This document shows, one piece after another, positions 20,025 to 31,678 of a DNA stretch of 64,000 nucleotides. The position numbers and the translations under genes were made by a program. The notes below the pieces were generated by a model. The model was not told where the DNA came from and searched no databases. It saw only the letters and a list, made by a program, of their open reading frames with translations. Source of the stretch: Diplonema papillatum (lineage: Eukaryota > Euglenozoa > Diplonemea > Diplonemida > Diplonemidae); contig JAPJBO010000322.1 of the NCBI GenBank assembly GCA_030068145.1, positions 163,551-227,550 of the forward strand. Reading direction: 5' to 3'. How positions within the stretch are numbered: position 1 is the stretch's first letter; the number at the start of each line of letters is the position of its first letter.

Positions 20025-21540
20025 GCCAAGCTTCATATCCTGTACAAGCGCCAGGATTTGCGTTTTGGACTTGCCGATCCGAGGTTTGGCAACTGGAAGG
20101 GGCAAGTGATGTGCCAGTTCGGACACAAACAGGTTCGTGATCCACAAAACAAGGCCAAGTTCATGTTCCGCACGTGATCCACAGAACACGACAAAGCCAG
20201 AGCCCTGCGCAGCATCGGTCACATGATGAGGAGGTCTTGGACACGTGTTGACAGACCAAGTTGGGCTTTTCAACTGTTCTCCGGCCATCCGGCTCCTGTG
20301 AAGGTTCCTCCTCCCTCTCTGCAATTGTCAGTGTGCTCAAGAAGGGAGACCCGAAACGGATGTGTCACCGTCCAGCTACACTGACTCAAGAGATACGATC
20401 CATATCCCCTCGCCCATCTCCGTTACTGTGGAAATCTTGTCTCTTCCCGCATCAGTCTCTAAGAAATACTCAAGCCGGTCTACCCTTATTCCCTGGACAG
20501 TGCGAGCCTTAGCAAAAACCAGCTAGCTATAGCTAGCTAGCTATTGCTGAAAGTAGCTACAATACAGAGCATTTCCAAAATGTCAGTAGTATCCGAGAAT
20601 TTTCTCGGATTTTGTGCCATGTGCCTTGTTCCAGAGTTTTCGAGCTTCTTCTATAATGATTAGCATGGGGGCTCACACCGTGCTACCCCCATCTGCATGG
20701 GCCCATGATGGGGATTCACTCTATTGGTGGCTGATTTTCAACGAAGACGACATGAAGGTAGTCTCAGGCGTCTATTTTAGCTACGTTTGCTATTTATAGC
20801 AAAGTCTCACACTGCCTGGAACTGCTGTTGGTTGTCGCTGTCTGTCACGGTTCTAGCAGGTCCATCCCTATCCCCCGAGCTGCACAGAGGTGCCTGGTGC
20901 TGTATTTCATGGTCTTCGCGGTCTATCAGGAGGATACAGACCATCTTATGAACATGGATACCACCCCGGCTCAACATGAACAAATCGAAACCGCTCCTTC
21001 ACACTTCCGATCGAACATGCAGTTCGGGTAAGACACAAGCAGGCAGCTGCAAAGGACAAGCACAAGTAATAGCGAACCGTTCTGCATTCGCCTGCCTGTG
21101 ACCAGGGCACCGCTGTTGAGTGTATTCAGAGAACAGCCCTTAATCTCCTAACCCCTCCCCCAAAGATTTCCATCCATTCGGAACACTTTTCTTCCTTGTG
21201 GAGGGGACCGCCAGAAGTTTGTTTCTCTTGCCCGCTTACTGCGTGGTACCGATGCAGAATTTCGCAAAGCAGTTAGGTATATGGGCCTCTTCTTCAGTTT
21301 GGCTCATACCGAAAAGGATGTACACCAGCTTGTACAAGAATCGAAGTAATGGTCGTGTGCACTCGCACCCTCAAAAAGACACATGTGGTGATGCAGCTTT
21401 CAAAGTTTTCGAGCGGTATATAGACGATGTTGTCGTCTTGCTCGGTCCGTCTCGTTGAACTGAACCACTACAGAACGACACACCACTCTACCTTGAACGC
21501 GACAACAGCTTCACTCAATAGGGAGAGGGGGGAGAAGAAC
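20025..21540. other. Intergenic between the tandem UXS genes
   Basis: No complete gene is seen. There is a short AGCTAGCT-rich palindromic patch near 20520. The promoter of UXS copy 2 must lie at the right end. A frame ending near 21458 contains FERYIDDVVVLL, which looks like an RT catalytic box but has no other support. Confidence 0.4.
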
Positions 21541-23891
21541 ATGACAGCAGATGTACGCCTCATTGCGACAGCGGCGGTGACAACGGTGCTGGTGTATCTG
21601 GGGACTACAGCGATGTTGCCCAAAACACAGCAAGACGGCCCTGTTCGCGATGTTGTTGTCCAGGAGCGGTTGGAGGCAGAGATTCATACATTGAAGACAC
21701 AGTTGACCCACAAGCGAACCGCCCAGGATGTGGCGAAGCTGTTCCCAACCACCGCGAAGCTCGATTCATCCAAAAGGAGGAACATCCTGATCACAGGCGG
21801 AGCCGGGTTTGTCGGGTCAAACCTTGCCGACGTCCTCATGAAAGAAGGCCACCGAGTAACCGTTCTTGACAACTTCTTCACAGGGAGACTCGAAAACATT
21901 ATTCATTGGGTCGGGCATCCCAACTTCAACTTTATTGAACACGACGTAGTCGATCGAGTATCACTGGTGGTGGACCAGATCTACCACTTAGCCTCACCCG
22001 CATCACCGCCACACTACATGTTTGACCCGATGAAAACCATCCGAACGAACACGATCGGCACTGAAAACATGCTCGAAATTGCGAGGGCCACCGGAGCTCG
22101 TGTGTTGTTCACTAGCACATCTGAAGTGTACGGCGATCCGTTGGTCCACCCGCAAGTGGAAACATACTGGGGGAACGTGAACCCGATTGGGCCCCGGGCC
22201 TGCTATGACGAAGCCAAACGTCTTGGTGAAACGATCATGTACTCGTATCAGGCACAGTACAAAGTCGATGTTCGTGTCGTCCGTATTTTCAACACATTCG
22301 GACCCCGAATGCACCCCAACGATGGTCGTGTCGTAAGCAACTTCATTATCCAAGCCCTGCAAGGCCAGCCATTGAGTATCTATGGATCAGGCAGCAACAC
22401 TCGCAGCTTCCAATTCGTTGACGACCTCGTTCGTGGGATCAAGCTCACTATGGAGGGAAACTGTTCTACACCGATCAACATCGGGAACCCAGACGAGTAC
22501 ACCGTCAAGAGTTTCGCAGAAAAAATTCTCGTATGCAACCTCAGCTCCTTCTTCGACGTGTATGAACATACGATCAAGAAGGAGGCAAATGAGAAACGAC
22601 CTCAGGCTCTTAGCGAACGAAGTCACAGAGATGAGGCTGATTGTGGGATCACCCTCTGAAACCTTGGGTGTCCATCTTAAACACGGGGGACCAAATCACC
22701 CCCGTGTTCAAGATGGATTTGCTTTCTCGCCCATTACCCATCTTAATTAAGGGAGTTTCGCTCATCTTAAACACGGGCCAAAAAAGAGGTAGGTAGGTCT
22801 TCAAAAGTAGGATCCGCCCTCTGCAGGGAACCGCAACCAGACACGGAAACGGACCTTTGTTCGTATCCGGCCTCTTTCAACTATGCTACCTGGTGCTGCT
22901 CTCGCAAGACCTTTGAGTGCCGGTAGGTGCGGGTTTTATCCCCGTTTGAATAGTCTCTGGCCATTGGGTGCAATGCGCACTTTTCCGTTTCCACAAGTTT
23001 CCTCCCAATTGCCGAAGCTGTCCTGCCCAAACGCAAAACAGAAGACAGGACAAGATCATTAAAGCAAGAGGTGCAAGTTCTTTCATTGGAAACCGAAATG
23101 ATTGCGAAAAAGAAATGAACCAGGATATTCCGAATAATATACACCACAACATTCACACCACAGAGCTTGACGAAGTCATCGAGCGAGATCCGCTACTTAC
23201 CACCTTCAACAGACGATCCGACACAGCGCAAACCCGACGTTTCCAAAGCCCTAAAACAACTAGGTTGGAAGCCTGAGATGGGTGTCGATGAGGTATGGCA
23301 GTCATGATGATACTCGTGCCCATGTGCGGGCACTCTTCCGCCATGTTTGCGATCGGGAGGGAGGAGAGTTGCTGTGTGCTCCTGCGGTCTTTGCCAACAG
23401 GTTCACCCCCCCGCACGCCAAGTCCGCCCTTCGGTATAAGTTCGTCCAGAACTTCACTCACTTCGTTCACGAAGTTCTTGATCCCTCTCTCTCTCTCTCT
23501 CGGAAAAGGTCGCGTTGGCAGAAACGGTGAAGATGATAATTGTCACAGGGTTGGTGAAATGAAAGCGAGAATTTGGGGTAAGCCCTGATTATTAGATTCA
23601 CGGTTAAACGAAGCTAGCGCACAAGGTTTGCCTGATCTCGCACCTACTTTCCGATACCAAATAGATGCTCTATTCAAACTCTCTCTCTCTCTAAGGATGT
23701 GCACACAGGCTGAACACTACAAACAGGGCCTTCGTTTGACAATTGAGTACTTCAAGGAGCAGCTGCGGAGGAATGGAGGGCATATCGACACTGTGGGGCA
23801 AAATCCTCAGAAGCCAGGCTATCTCAAAGAGCCTGTCAGAGTTAACCCTGTCGACATAGGCGTGGATCCAGCTGTTCATGGCGGATCGTGA
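21541..23891 (+). CDS. UXS: UDP-glucuronate decarboxylase (UDP-xylose synthase), tandem copy 2
   Basis: Three exons, 21541-22530, 23164-23292 and 23727-23891, phase 0 throughout, give about 427 residues. Intron positions are the same as in copy 1, and exon 2 is 129 bp in both, so the genes are a tandem duplication. A membrane segment (LIATAAVTTVLVYLGTTAML) follows a five-residue tail. The SDR motifs TGGAGFVGSNL, TSTSEVYGDP and CYDEAKRLGE are all kept. Exon 2 reads SLTKSSSEIRYLPPSTDDPT and ends LGWKPEMGVDE; exon 3 starts GLRLTIEYF. I take the acceptor at 23726 rather than the CAG 18 bp upstream because the upstream choice inserts six residues that the family lacks. The C-terminal tail is about 18 residues longer than in copy 1. 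Introns are only 633 and 434 bp. Frames upstream of 21541 are open but unlikely to be translated. Confidence 0.9.
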
Positions 23892-25397
23892 TTCACTACA
23901 CACAGAGGCCAATTTGCCTAGGATCTAGCTCGGGAGGCAAACCATGTGCCGGTTTACACATCGTGGCATCAGCTGCACATGTTGCACTTGACTTTCCTGG
24001 GCACGGAAACCCACAAGCCGTGCTGTTCCACAGGGTTTCTTCTCAGCGGCAACCAGCGGAATCGAGGCGCGATTCCCTTGGACAAAGAATGTTGCGTTTA
24101 CTTCTGACTGCTGATAGGCAACGCGCAAAGTCAAATAGCAACATGAGGGAACACGGGGTTTTATTTGTTTCAAAAAGAGGCACATCAGAGGACGGCTCGT
24201 ACTCCCGGTACAGAACGAGCCAGCCCCGAGTGAGGCCAGACATCCAAGTCGGTGCCACCAAGCTTTCGTAATAGGCTCGACACATTTGTCTACTGCAGAA
24301 TGCAGCGGCTTCCGACCGAACCAAATCTTCAATGTGTACGTGCCACAACCTCTGGGCAGCAACAGAGCAACACCCCAATCTTTACCTTAATTATTTCATG
24401 TCGAGCGTTTTTAAAATGTTGCTGATGGCCCCATACTCCTTGTTAAAGGCCTGCACACCAAAAAATTGCTTGCAATCGACAACTGTCGATCACCTGCCCG
24501 CATCATGCCCGTGTTTTCCGCCGGCCTTTGCTGCCATGCCCTGTCAGAACATTCTCCCTGTTCTCAGAAAAGTAACCAAGCAAAACTCGTCTAACCAAAT
24601 GCACACATCGAAAACCTGGATTCGTCTCTGTGGCATGTCGGCTTGCCTGTGGTCGAAGCTTTTCGTTGCACACAGCATTTTTGGCAGGAAGTTTAAAGGC
24701 AAACGATTTTGAAGCTTGTGGTATTGACTCGTAACCCTCTGAGCCTTTCAAACGACCGCCTTCAAGATACCCCGAAACTGAAAGGCAGTTGTGACCTTTA
24801 TAGCTGCAAGTTTTGCTGCCTGTCAACTGCCGTTTCTGCATCAGAGCTACTTTTCTTGCACGCATATCAGATTTGGTTTCCAGGTGCATTCGTGGGCAAT
24901 CCATCATGTGGAAGTCATAGTGCCAAGAACAGAAATTGAGAATGTTGATACGCATGATCTGATGCAACTAAGCGAACGGAAGAATGATTTGAATGACAGG
25001 ACCAGCTCATTCGCTGGACTCGGAGCAGAAGACCGACTCTGCCATGAAAACCTGGGAAGCTGACTTCCAAAGTGCAGCGTGCATTGCGAGCCGACAGTGC
25101 TGTTGTACACGACAGTTGGATAGTAGGCTGGCGTGGCCTTCGGCGTCCTGTGCTCGGCAGAAAAGGTCAGGTGATGTCTTCTTACCTCGAGAAGTCGTTT
25201 TCTACGGGCTCTCGTGGTAATCTGGAAAACCGAGTGCAAGAACGACTTTTCTCTCGGTGAATAAATAGCTATTAAATTCTTTCTTCGGTGCGGTTAATTT
25301 AACTCTTGTTTACTTGCCTCTATGGGATGGTCATCGGGTCGACGGGGAGGATCACAAATTATCATGGGCTGTCATGTGATCTGTTGTGATTCCGTGT
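23892..25397. other. Intergenic, nothing recognised
   Basis: About 1.5 kb with no supported gene on either strand. Near 25270 a 45-bp stretch (ATTAAATTCTTTCTTCGGTG and following) recurs, interrupted, near 31745-31900. Confidence 0.5.
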
Positions 25398-25410
25398 GAT
25401 TCTTGTTGAT

Positions 25411-27143
25411 GTGGCGGCGGTGTACACTGCACGCGTGGAGGCGGAGCGAGACGCCGCCTCTCCGCAGTGCAACCGATGCACCCCTGGCACGCAGCTGCGC
25501 CGCTGCCGGCGGTGCAACACCTGTTCGACTTCGACCGCCTTCCGGATGAGCCGCCGAGATGGCCGTACGGCGGCCGTGCGATGCGGGCGCTCAAGGGCTG
25601 GCTGTCGGCACTGAGGTGGACCAACGCAGGCGAGGTGTCGTGCGTTGAGCTGGCAGTGGACTTCGAGGTCCACACCGGGGTCGACGTCCCTGCCCCCCCG
25701 GGAATACGAAGGCTCGCCGCCAACCAGAGGGGGAAGACCCTCTGGACGATGCTGTCGACATTGTGCCGCCTGTGCCAGGACCTGCAGCTGCCGTCGCCGT
25801 TGCCTGCCGAGCGGAAGGTCCGGGTGGGCTCGATGAGGACCCTGGGGGCGCCGATGCTGTGGGGGGGATTGACACCTCGCCCACGCTTCGCCGGGGGCGA
25901 GGAGACGCACGGGGTGCTGGGGACGAGCTTTCCGCGGGCAGCTGCCGGGGACGGGAAGAACTGGGGCGGGGACGTGTTCCCGCAGTACGACGCGGCGCGG
26001 CGGGCACAGCGTTCGCTGCGCTGGGACGTGCCCACCCCTCTGCCGCAACGCCCGCGCCTTCCCGTGCTTGTACCGGCTGCGCAGGCGGACCCTCTGCTCC
26101 GCACGCAGTCGGTCTGCGATGCCTGCGCGAAGCAGAAGTGCGCGGTGTGCACTGGCATGCGAAGAAACTACAGCCTTGTAGTTGACCAGTGCTGCCAGGT
26201 GCACCACCGCCCTGACGACGGCCTGCGCATTCAGTGCTGCCGGGCGCATCGGCTGACGCGATGTGGGACCTGCCCGAACGCCGACGCGTGCTGCGGACGG
26301 GGGCATCACAGGGGTGGTGCTGGCCGCGACGGCAGCAGTGGCGACGGGGGTGGCGGTGGTCGTGGCGGCCGCTGCGCGGCCGTGGCCGCGGCCGCGGCGG
26401 CCGAGGCGGCGGAGACGACAGTGACGGAGACGGTGGCGGCGGCCGCGGCACTGGTCGCGGCCGCGCACGCGGCGGCGGTCGCGGCAGCGGTCGCGGCGGG
26501 GATCGCGGCGGCGGCGGCGGTGGCGGTCGCAGCCTAGGCGAGAGCGACGGCCTCACAGGCCGGAAGCGGCGCGCGCCGTCCCCACCTGGAACACCTACCA
26601 GCCGTGGCCGGAGGAGGCGGACGACGAAGTCGCCCCCGAAGCGCGCCCCCCCGCCAGCAGGCAGGAAGCGACCCGCGCCATGCACCCCCACGGCCTCTCC
26701 CGCAGCCGCGCTGCGCGCACGACGACGACGACGCGCCGATCTCGGCGACGACGGCACTGGCCTCGCCGGCCCGAACACACCGCGCCCACCCGGCCCCGCC
26801 CGGCCCTCTTCGATGGCAGGCCCTGACTCGGGCCCTTTTACTGATTCTGGTTCCGACCCTCCACGGGTCACACAACGATCGCGCCCTCCCGCCGGCTCTT
26901 CCCGGCTACTCGCGTCCTCCGCATCGCGGCGTGCCTACCGGCGCAAACGAGAAAGCGAAGATTCCGATTCCTTTTCGGATTATGAAATCGTCAGTAATTT
27001 CCAAGAACAGCTGCAACCGACTAGAGTTGCGCCGCGCCGAAAGCGCGGAAAAAGTGACCCTTCTGGAGTCACGTAGCGAAAAGCTGGCATAGTGTGGTAC
27101 TCATTTGCTTGCAAATGACTCCCCACTAACACAACAAGACGAC
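25411..27143 (+). mobile_element. 5'-truncated LINE (non-LTR retrotransposon), copy A1
   Basis: The 13-mer GATTCTTGTTGAT occurs at 25398-25410 and 27144-27156, a clean target-site duplication around a 1,733-bp insert. The insert carries only the C-terminal end of ORF2 and a 3' UTR. The UTR ends in a hairpin (CATTTGC-TT-GCAAATG) and AACAAGACGAC. Truncation at the 5' end with a TSD is typical of target-primed reverse transcription. It shares almost its whole length with copy A2 at 41935-43896. Confidence 0.88.
25467..26537 (+). pseudogene. LINE ORF2 C-terminal fragment (VELAVDFE domain, Cys-rich, Gly/Ala/Arg-rich)
   Basis: The visible protein contains SCVELAVDFEVHTGVDVPAP, a region with RTLGAPMLWGG and RPRFAGGEETHG, then a Cys/His-rich segment (CDACAKQKCAVC, DQCCQVHH, CCRAHRLTRCGTC, ADACCGRGHH) and a very GC-rich low-complexity tail. 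The first part aligns with the C-terminus of the intact LINE at 49.7-54.0 kb (GVELALDFEAF, FGAPAMPG, RPRFAAGRKT). It lies downstream of the RT and zinc knuckle, so it is an additional C-terminal domain of these elements. No RT is left in this copy. Confidence 0.75.
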
Positions 27144-27156
27144 GATTCTTGTTGAT

Positions 27157-28285
27157 TTTTTGTGATTTAGAACGATTTTCTTGTGATTTTCTACTGATTC
27201 CTTGTGATCTAGAACGATTTTCTGTGAGGTCGTCAGCAGGCAGATGCTGTAGTGCACCTGTTTTAGCGGTTTACCTGTGGGCAGCTTTTTTTAGAGAGTG
27301 TTAACACAACCACTTTTGGAAAATAGAGGATGATTTCAGCACCATGGACCCAGCCAATGTCGCAGCCCTGCCGAACCGGTTACGCACGTCGCGGTCACGT
27401 GCAGATGAGTGTGGGGTGCATGGATTTGGCAGATCTGTTCTCCAAGCTCGAATTGTTGGGGATGGAGCTTTCTTCTGGGACTGTATTCGGTTACAACGGT
27501 GACGAGTGGGTATTGTTGGGATCCGGTATTCCCGTCTCCTGCTTCAGCCGCGTCGTATTGCAGGACCCTGTGCACTCTCGTGCAGCTTCAGCATCTACGA
27601 TTCCCGTTGTCCCCTTTCCTGCAGACGTTCTCGGTCGGAGTCTCCTCAGTGCATGTCCCCTCAGCACACGACAAGCTGTACGCGCAGCAGATTATTTGGC
27701 GCAGGAATGCGCAGACGAAGGTATCCCGATAAGAATACAAAGCCTGACGCGGCACACCGCACGAGCTCTCTGCCTGCGAGAGCTGTACCTGCGAGACGCG
27801 CTCTTCTCCCGCCTTGTCGGAACGGCAGTTCTTGGACTGGAAACAGCTGCCACTCCTCTGAGCTGGAGCAAAAGCGGGTACCGCAGTACTGCCACTTGGA
27901 CCGATGCCAAGACCGGCAAAAACATGTCGTACCCGCTCTACAGGGCTGGGGTGCGGTACGGAGGTAGACAGGGGCAGCGACAGCGACTTCGCTTCAAAGC
28001 TAAAGCAGCTGTCCGGCTACGTCCACGACAACGCGGCTTTCACGCAGTGGCTGCGTAAAAAGTCCGTTGTTCTGCAAGGTTCCTTGTTCTGGGAGAAAGT
28101 GAGCGGCATTCGCTTCGGTGGACTGACGGCTGCAGCCTACGCGCTCACGCGTGTTGTCGGGGACAAGCGCATGTTTGAATGGGCTTTGTCGTGAATTGCT
28201 GTCAGTGGCGCACGAGGTAAGTCTGTGCCTGCGCTGCAAAAGTTTTTTGCAGACCTCGTGAACCACGTTTTGAGCCTCATCTACT

Positions 28286-28319
<34 letters not shown>

Positions 28320-28429
28320 TTCTAATTAAAGACGCGCATGAATGGACCAATGAGATTCCTACATGTTCACCGACGGGCTCATGCGACGGGCCCGTCGCGT
28401 CACAGTTTTTGAGCCGAGTTGTCCTCAGA
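27157..28429. other. Decayed coding-like stretch of unknown origin
   Basis: Frames on the plus strand at 27330-28058 and 27904-28194 look partly protein-like (KLKQLSGYVHDNAAFTQWLR, SLFWEKVSGIRFGGL) but are interrupted and belong to no family I recognise. AT-rich TGTGATTT motifs dominate 27150-27230. I would treat it as an old transposon or dead gene. Confidence 0.3.
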
Positions 28430-29190
28430 CATCGAGGAACTTTTGGCTTTTCGTTGCTGCGCAGTTTGCTGCAGCTGCTTCCGCGCCAGGGGACTTCTGC
28501 AGTGAGCGGCAACTCGTGCGGGACATGTTCGGTGATGAACCGGCGAGATCTCGATGTGATGAAAGGGGCGAATAACTTGTTGCATGCTATGGCGTACAAC
28601 AACGACAATTGTGCGACAGAGCGTAGCCTCACCTGGGTTGACGAAAAAGTGTCCCTGGCAGTTATCCCCAAAGGCGAAGAAAAGACTTCGAGACGAGGCC
28701 AAAGAAGCAGGCGCCAAAAGACAGAAGTCGCCGGCCACTCAGCAGACGAGCAAAGGAACCAGCATCCGCAAGTAGCAGATACCGTAAACAGAAATAAGTT
28801 GGACCGGACAAAACGCCAACTCACCTATTTTGAGCTCTCGCGGTCCAACTTTTTTCGGGGGGTCCTGTGTACTTAGTGAAATCTCGCGGCTGGCCACTGA
28901 ACAGCACTCGCTTCACCTCCGTAGTTTGATATCGTCGCGCATGAGCCCGCCACCGGTGTTCTAGAACACTGCGCGGCACTGCGTACCCCGCCGTGTCCCA
29001 TCAAGCACCAACCATTGGTAGCCATGGCCCTGTGGTAGGTAATCACAAGCGAAAGGATGCTTGATCGCGATCGGTTGTGGTTGTCGTGCCGAGGGCCCAT
29101 TGCTTTGGTAGAGCAAACGCAAAAATGCAGAGTGTAAACGAGGTGGATCGAGGTTGGCCGACAGTGAAGGAAAAAGTATGAGCCCAGTCT
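28430..29190. repeat. Dispersed repeat, copy 1 (second copy at 47035-47600)
   Basis: The segment is nearly identical in blocks to 47035-47600. Shared anchors include CTGCTTCCGCGCCAGGGGAC, GATGAAAGGGGCGAATAACT and GATCGCGATCGGTTGTGG. The first copy carries about 200 bp (around 28590-28800) absent from the second. No protein is supported. Confidence 0.75.
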
Positions 29191-29226
29191 ACCGACAGAG
29201 TGTTTGCACTTTCTAAGCACTCCGGT

Positions 29227-29695
29227 TCAGCAGACGCCTTCACTATTCCTCATGCTGAGTTGCTGACGAAGGACGTAGTCACAGCGCCAGTCACCCGGGC
29301 AACAGTAAGCAGCATGAACAGCTGCTTTTCTGACAACAGGGCCGGACGGCCCCTTGTTTCCCGCCACTGTCTTCCCGTCATCGAGTTTGACAGAATCGTC
29401 ATAAAACCGCTTCGCGCCTCCTTTGGACAGCGGTCTCTCGTTCCCGTCCGCTGACCACTGCCTGATTGCACCGTTCAAGCCGTTCGCCCTTACGTAGTTC
29501 ACGATCTTTTCCTTGTCGGTTTCGCACCACTCCACCCCCTTCTTGCCATGGCGAAGTGCTCTTTGCCTTGTTCTTGTCGCGCACTTCTGCTTGGATCGCC
29601 AACGCCTGCTTCTTTGTCACCGCGCCGTTTCCTGCCACGGCTTGTTCGAGTGCTTCGCATCTCTCGCGTTCGGCTACCCATTTGGCAAGAGACAT
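29227..29695 (-). pseudogene. Putative DNA-transposon ORF, N-terminal part, frame-broken
   Basis: On the minus strand one frame (29695 leftwards) reads AKWVAERERCEALEQAVAGN and TKKQALAIQAEVRDKNKAKS, and a second continues with ETDKEKIVNYVRANGLNGAI and KRFYDDSVKLDDGKTVAGNK. The second part resembles a helix-turn-helix DNA-binding region such as those of pogo or CENP-B-type transposases. A one-base slip near 29480-29530 separates them. The family is a guess; the coding character is fairly clear. A 13-bp inverted repeat (GGACCGGACAAAA, 28801-28813 and 29812-29824) surrounds it. Confidence 0.4.
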
Positions 29696-29932
29696 TTCTT
29701 ATTTCACCTGATGCCCCTCGGCCCAACCCCGACTACGTGGAAACGTGCCCGGGCGGAAATAAGGTGGGCCGGACAAAATGGTCCAATTGGTTTGTCGTCG
29801 TGCGGTCCAACTTTTGTCCGGTCCGATGCTAGCATCAAGTCTTTTTGGGTGAAAGGGGCTAAAGGGAAGGTAAACCTGGGAAAATCTGCCCCGAACACAC
29901 ATCTACGACTTTTCCTCCGAGTACTAATTTCG

Positions 29933-30065
29933 GGTTTGATTGAACCAGCCGTCAGCCTGCTAGCCAGAACGCCTCCGATTGCGTCACTATCGGCGCAGTC
30001 ATCCTCTGTGACAGGGCCGCGGTTCGCGCCGCGCCTCCGACGTAGCGACTTCCGCGCCGTAGTCG
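29933..30065 (+). mobile_element. 3'-end fragment of the intact-LINE family
   Basis: The translation contains VSLLARTPPIA and SSVTGPRFAPRLRRSDFR, matching the last residues of the intact LINE ORF2 (PPVRTPPAAPP, SSLTGPRLAPRPRRNDLR). A tiny 5'-truncated copy. Confidence 0.6.
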
Positions 30066-30419
30066 CGCTTTCTTCGTGTTTACTCTGTCGTCCCTCCTGT
30101 GTCTTCACATTAAACTGCATCTTCCCTCATCTACTGAAAGAAGAAAATCCGCGATCTGTCCGGCTAGTCAAGAGTTCGAGAGTTTCGTGCCGCTTATCGC
30201 ATAGACGCCCCAGTCATGTCGTCTCGTGCCCAGAAAGTTGCGTTTCTGACGCCCACTATGCCTGCTGCGTGAGCAGTCTACACTTCTTGCAACGTCACAG
30301 TGGTAAGCCACAACTGACAGACAGCAGGGTAGCCAGGTTTGAAGGAATCCTGCATTTTGCGTTGTTTTGTGATCCTCTGCGTTATTTTCTGATTTGGATT
30401 GACCTTATGTGATATCATG

Positions 30420-30484
30420 CAAAGCTGGCATAGTGTGGTACTCATTTGCTTGCAAATGACTCCCCACTAACGCAACAAGACGAC
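30420..30484 (+). mobile_element. 65-bp LINE-A 3'-end micro-insertion with 19-bp TSD
   Basis: Contains only the end of the LINE-A 3' UTR, including the CATTTGCTTGCAAATG hairpin. GACCTTATGTGATATCATG stands at 30401-30419 and again at 30485-30503, a 19-bp target duplication. Confidence 0.85.
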
Positions 30485-30512
30485 GACCTTATGTGATATC
30501 ATGTGATTTTTC

Positions 30513-30568
30513 TATAGTGTGGAACTCATTTGCTTGCAAATGACTCCCCACTAACGCAACAAGACGAC
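30513..30568 (+). mobile_element. Second LINE-A 3'-end micro-insertion
   Basis: The same hairpin-containing 3' end, inserted just downstream of the first. The flanking 8-mer GATTTTTC at 30505-30512 and 30569-30576 is a probable target duplication. Confidence 0.75.
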
Positions 30569-30576
30569 GATTTTTC

Positions 30577-31678
30577 TTGATTTTTTGGGATCCCGAGGTG
30601 CAGCACCTGCCCACTCTTGCAGTGTGTCCCATACGCTGTTTAGTCCAGCCCAGCTCAGCCTTACTCTATCCAGCACCTCTGGCCTCAGTTCCGCAGAGAA
30701 CGCCGTGTGTGTACTCGGTGTAATTTGGCGAAAAGGGCGCAGCAGCTCGCGCCTCGCCGCGCCATTCTCTTCAGCAATGATAAGACCTTACCGGGCAGTA
30801 CCTCCTGATACGAGCCGGGGTGCCATTACAAAAGGCACCATGAAGGCGATCGGACGCGGAGACTTTGGCACGGGGCTTTGTCCACCACGACCAGTGGGCG
30901 CTGAGAAAGGAGGCTCCGATGCGGTGCAGAAAGAGCCTCCGAATCAGGAGCTTTCATGCAGCAGCGCGCGTGCTCCGCCGCGCCGCAGTTGCTCGGGGAC
31001 CGCCCAGATCCTGCAGTCGATCAGTACCGAGAATATTGGCCCAGCAAAGGTGGAGTGAAGCTCGTCTCGCACTGCTACAAGGGGAAGGGGAACGGTACAA
31101 GGGGGTCTGTTTCGACAGAATAGACCTGGTTCCCCCCTTTGCTGCCGAATGCCCCAGACAATGACGGCTCCAGGGGCACAGGCAGCCACCAAAAACCCTC
31201 CAGGCGGCGAACAGAGGTCGGATATGACTCGACCCCGTTCTCGCCGCATACTCCGCTGTACTGGAGCTGTAGGCAGCCTTCGTCCTCGCGGTTGTATTCG
31301 GGGACCCGATGTGGTCCCGTGCGCGCTCCGGAGCGTGAGTTCTGAGCGCACTCAGCGTGTGGCACCGTGCCGTCACCTTCCCTTCGCTGGTCTCCCCCGG
31401 GGTGTCCCCACGATCTCCCGGGTCTCTCGCGAAGCCTCCTCGAGATTTTTCTTCCCGCCTCCCGGAGAAGCCTTGAAGACGAAGGTACACGGCAACTTTG
31501 AAAAGGCGGGGGGCGGGGCGATAGCTATAGGGAAGATTTCTGAGCGACACCCCTGCAGCGACACGGCCAGCCGCTCTTCCATTCTTCATCGGAGAACTCA
31601 CCTTTCACGAAGGAGAGCTGCCTGATACTCCTAGACATCCTCTTTCCTTCCATATCCTGGGTGGGTGGGTGGGAAAAT
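30577..31678. other. Intergenic, nothing recognised
   Basis: About 1.1 kb of moderately GC-rich DNA. Open frames exist on both strands but overlap one another and show no motif. Confidence 0.4.

Noticed and set aside
21198..21458. FERYIDDVVVLL looks like an RT motif C
   Set aside because: No other RT motif in any frame around it, and the frame stops ten residues later. Kept only as a note.
25591..26871. Long minus-strand frames of 368 and 426 codons across LINE-A
   Set aside because: They are Pro/Arg-rich shadows of the GC-rich LINE tail and recur wherever that tail is copied.
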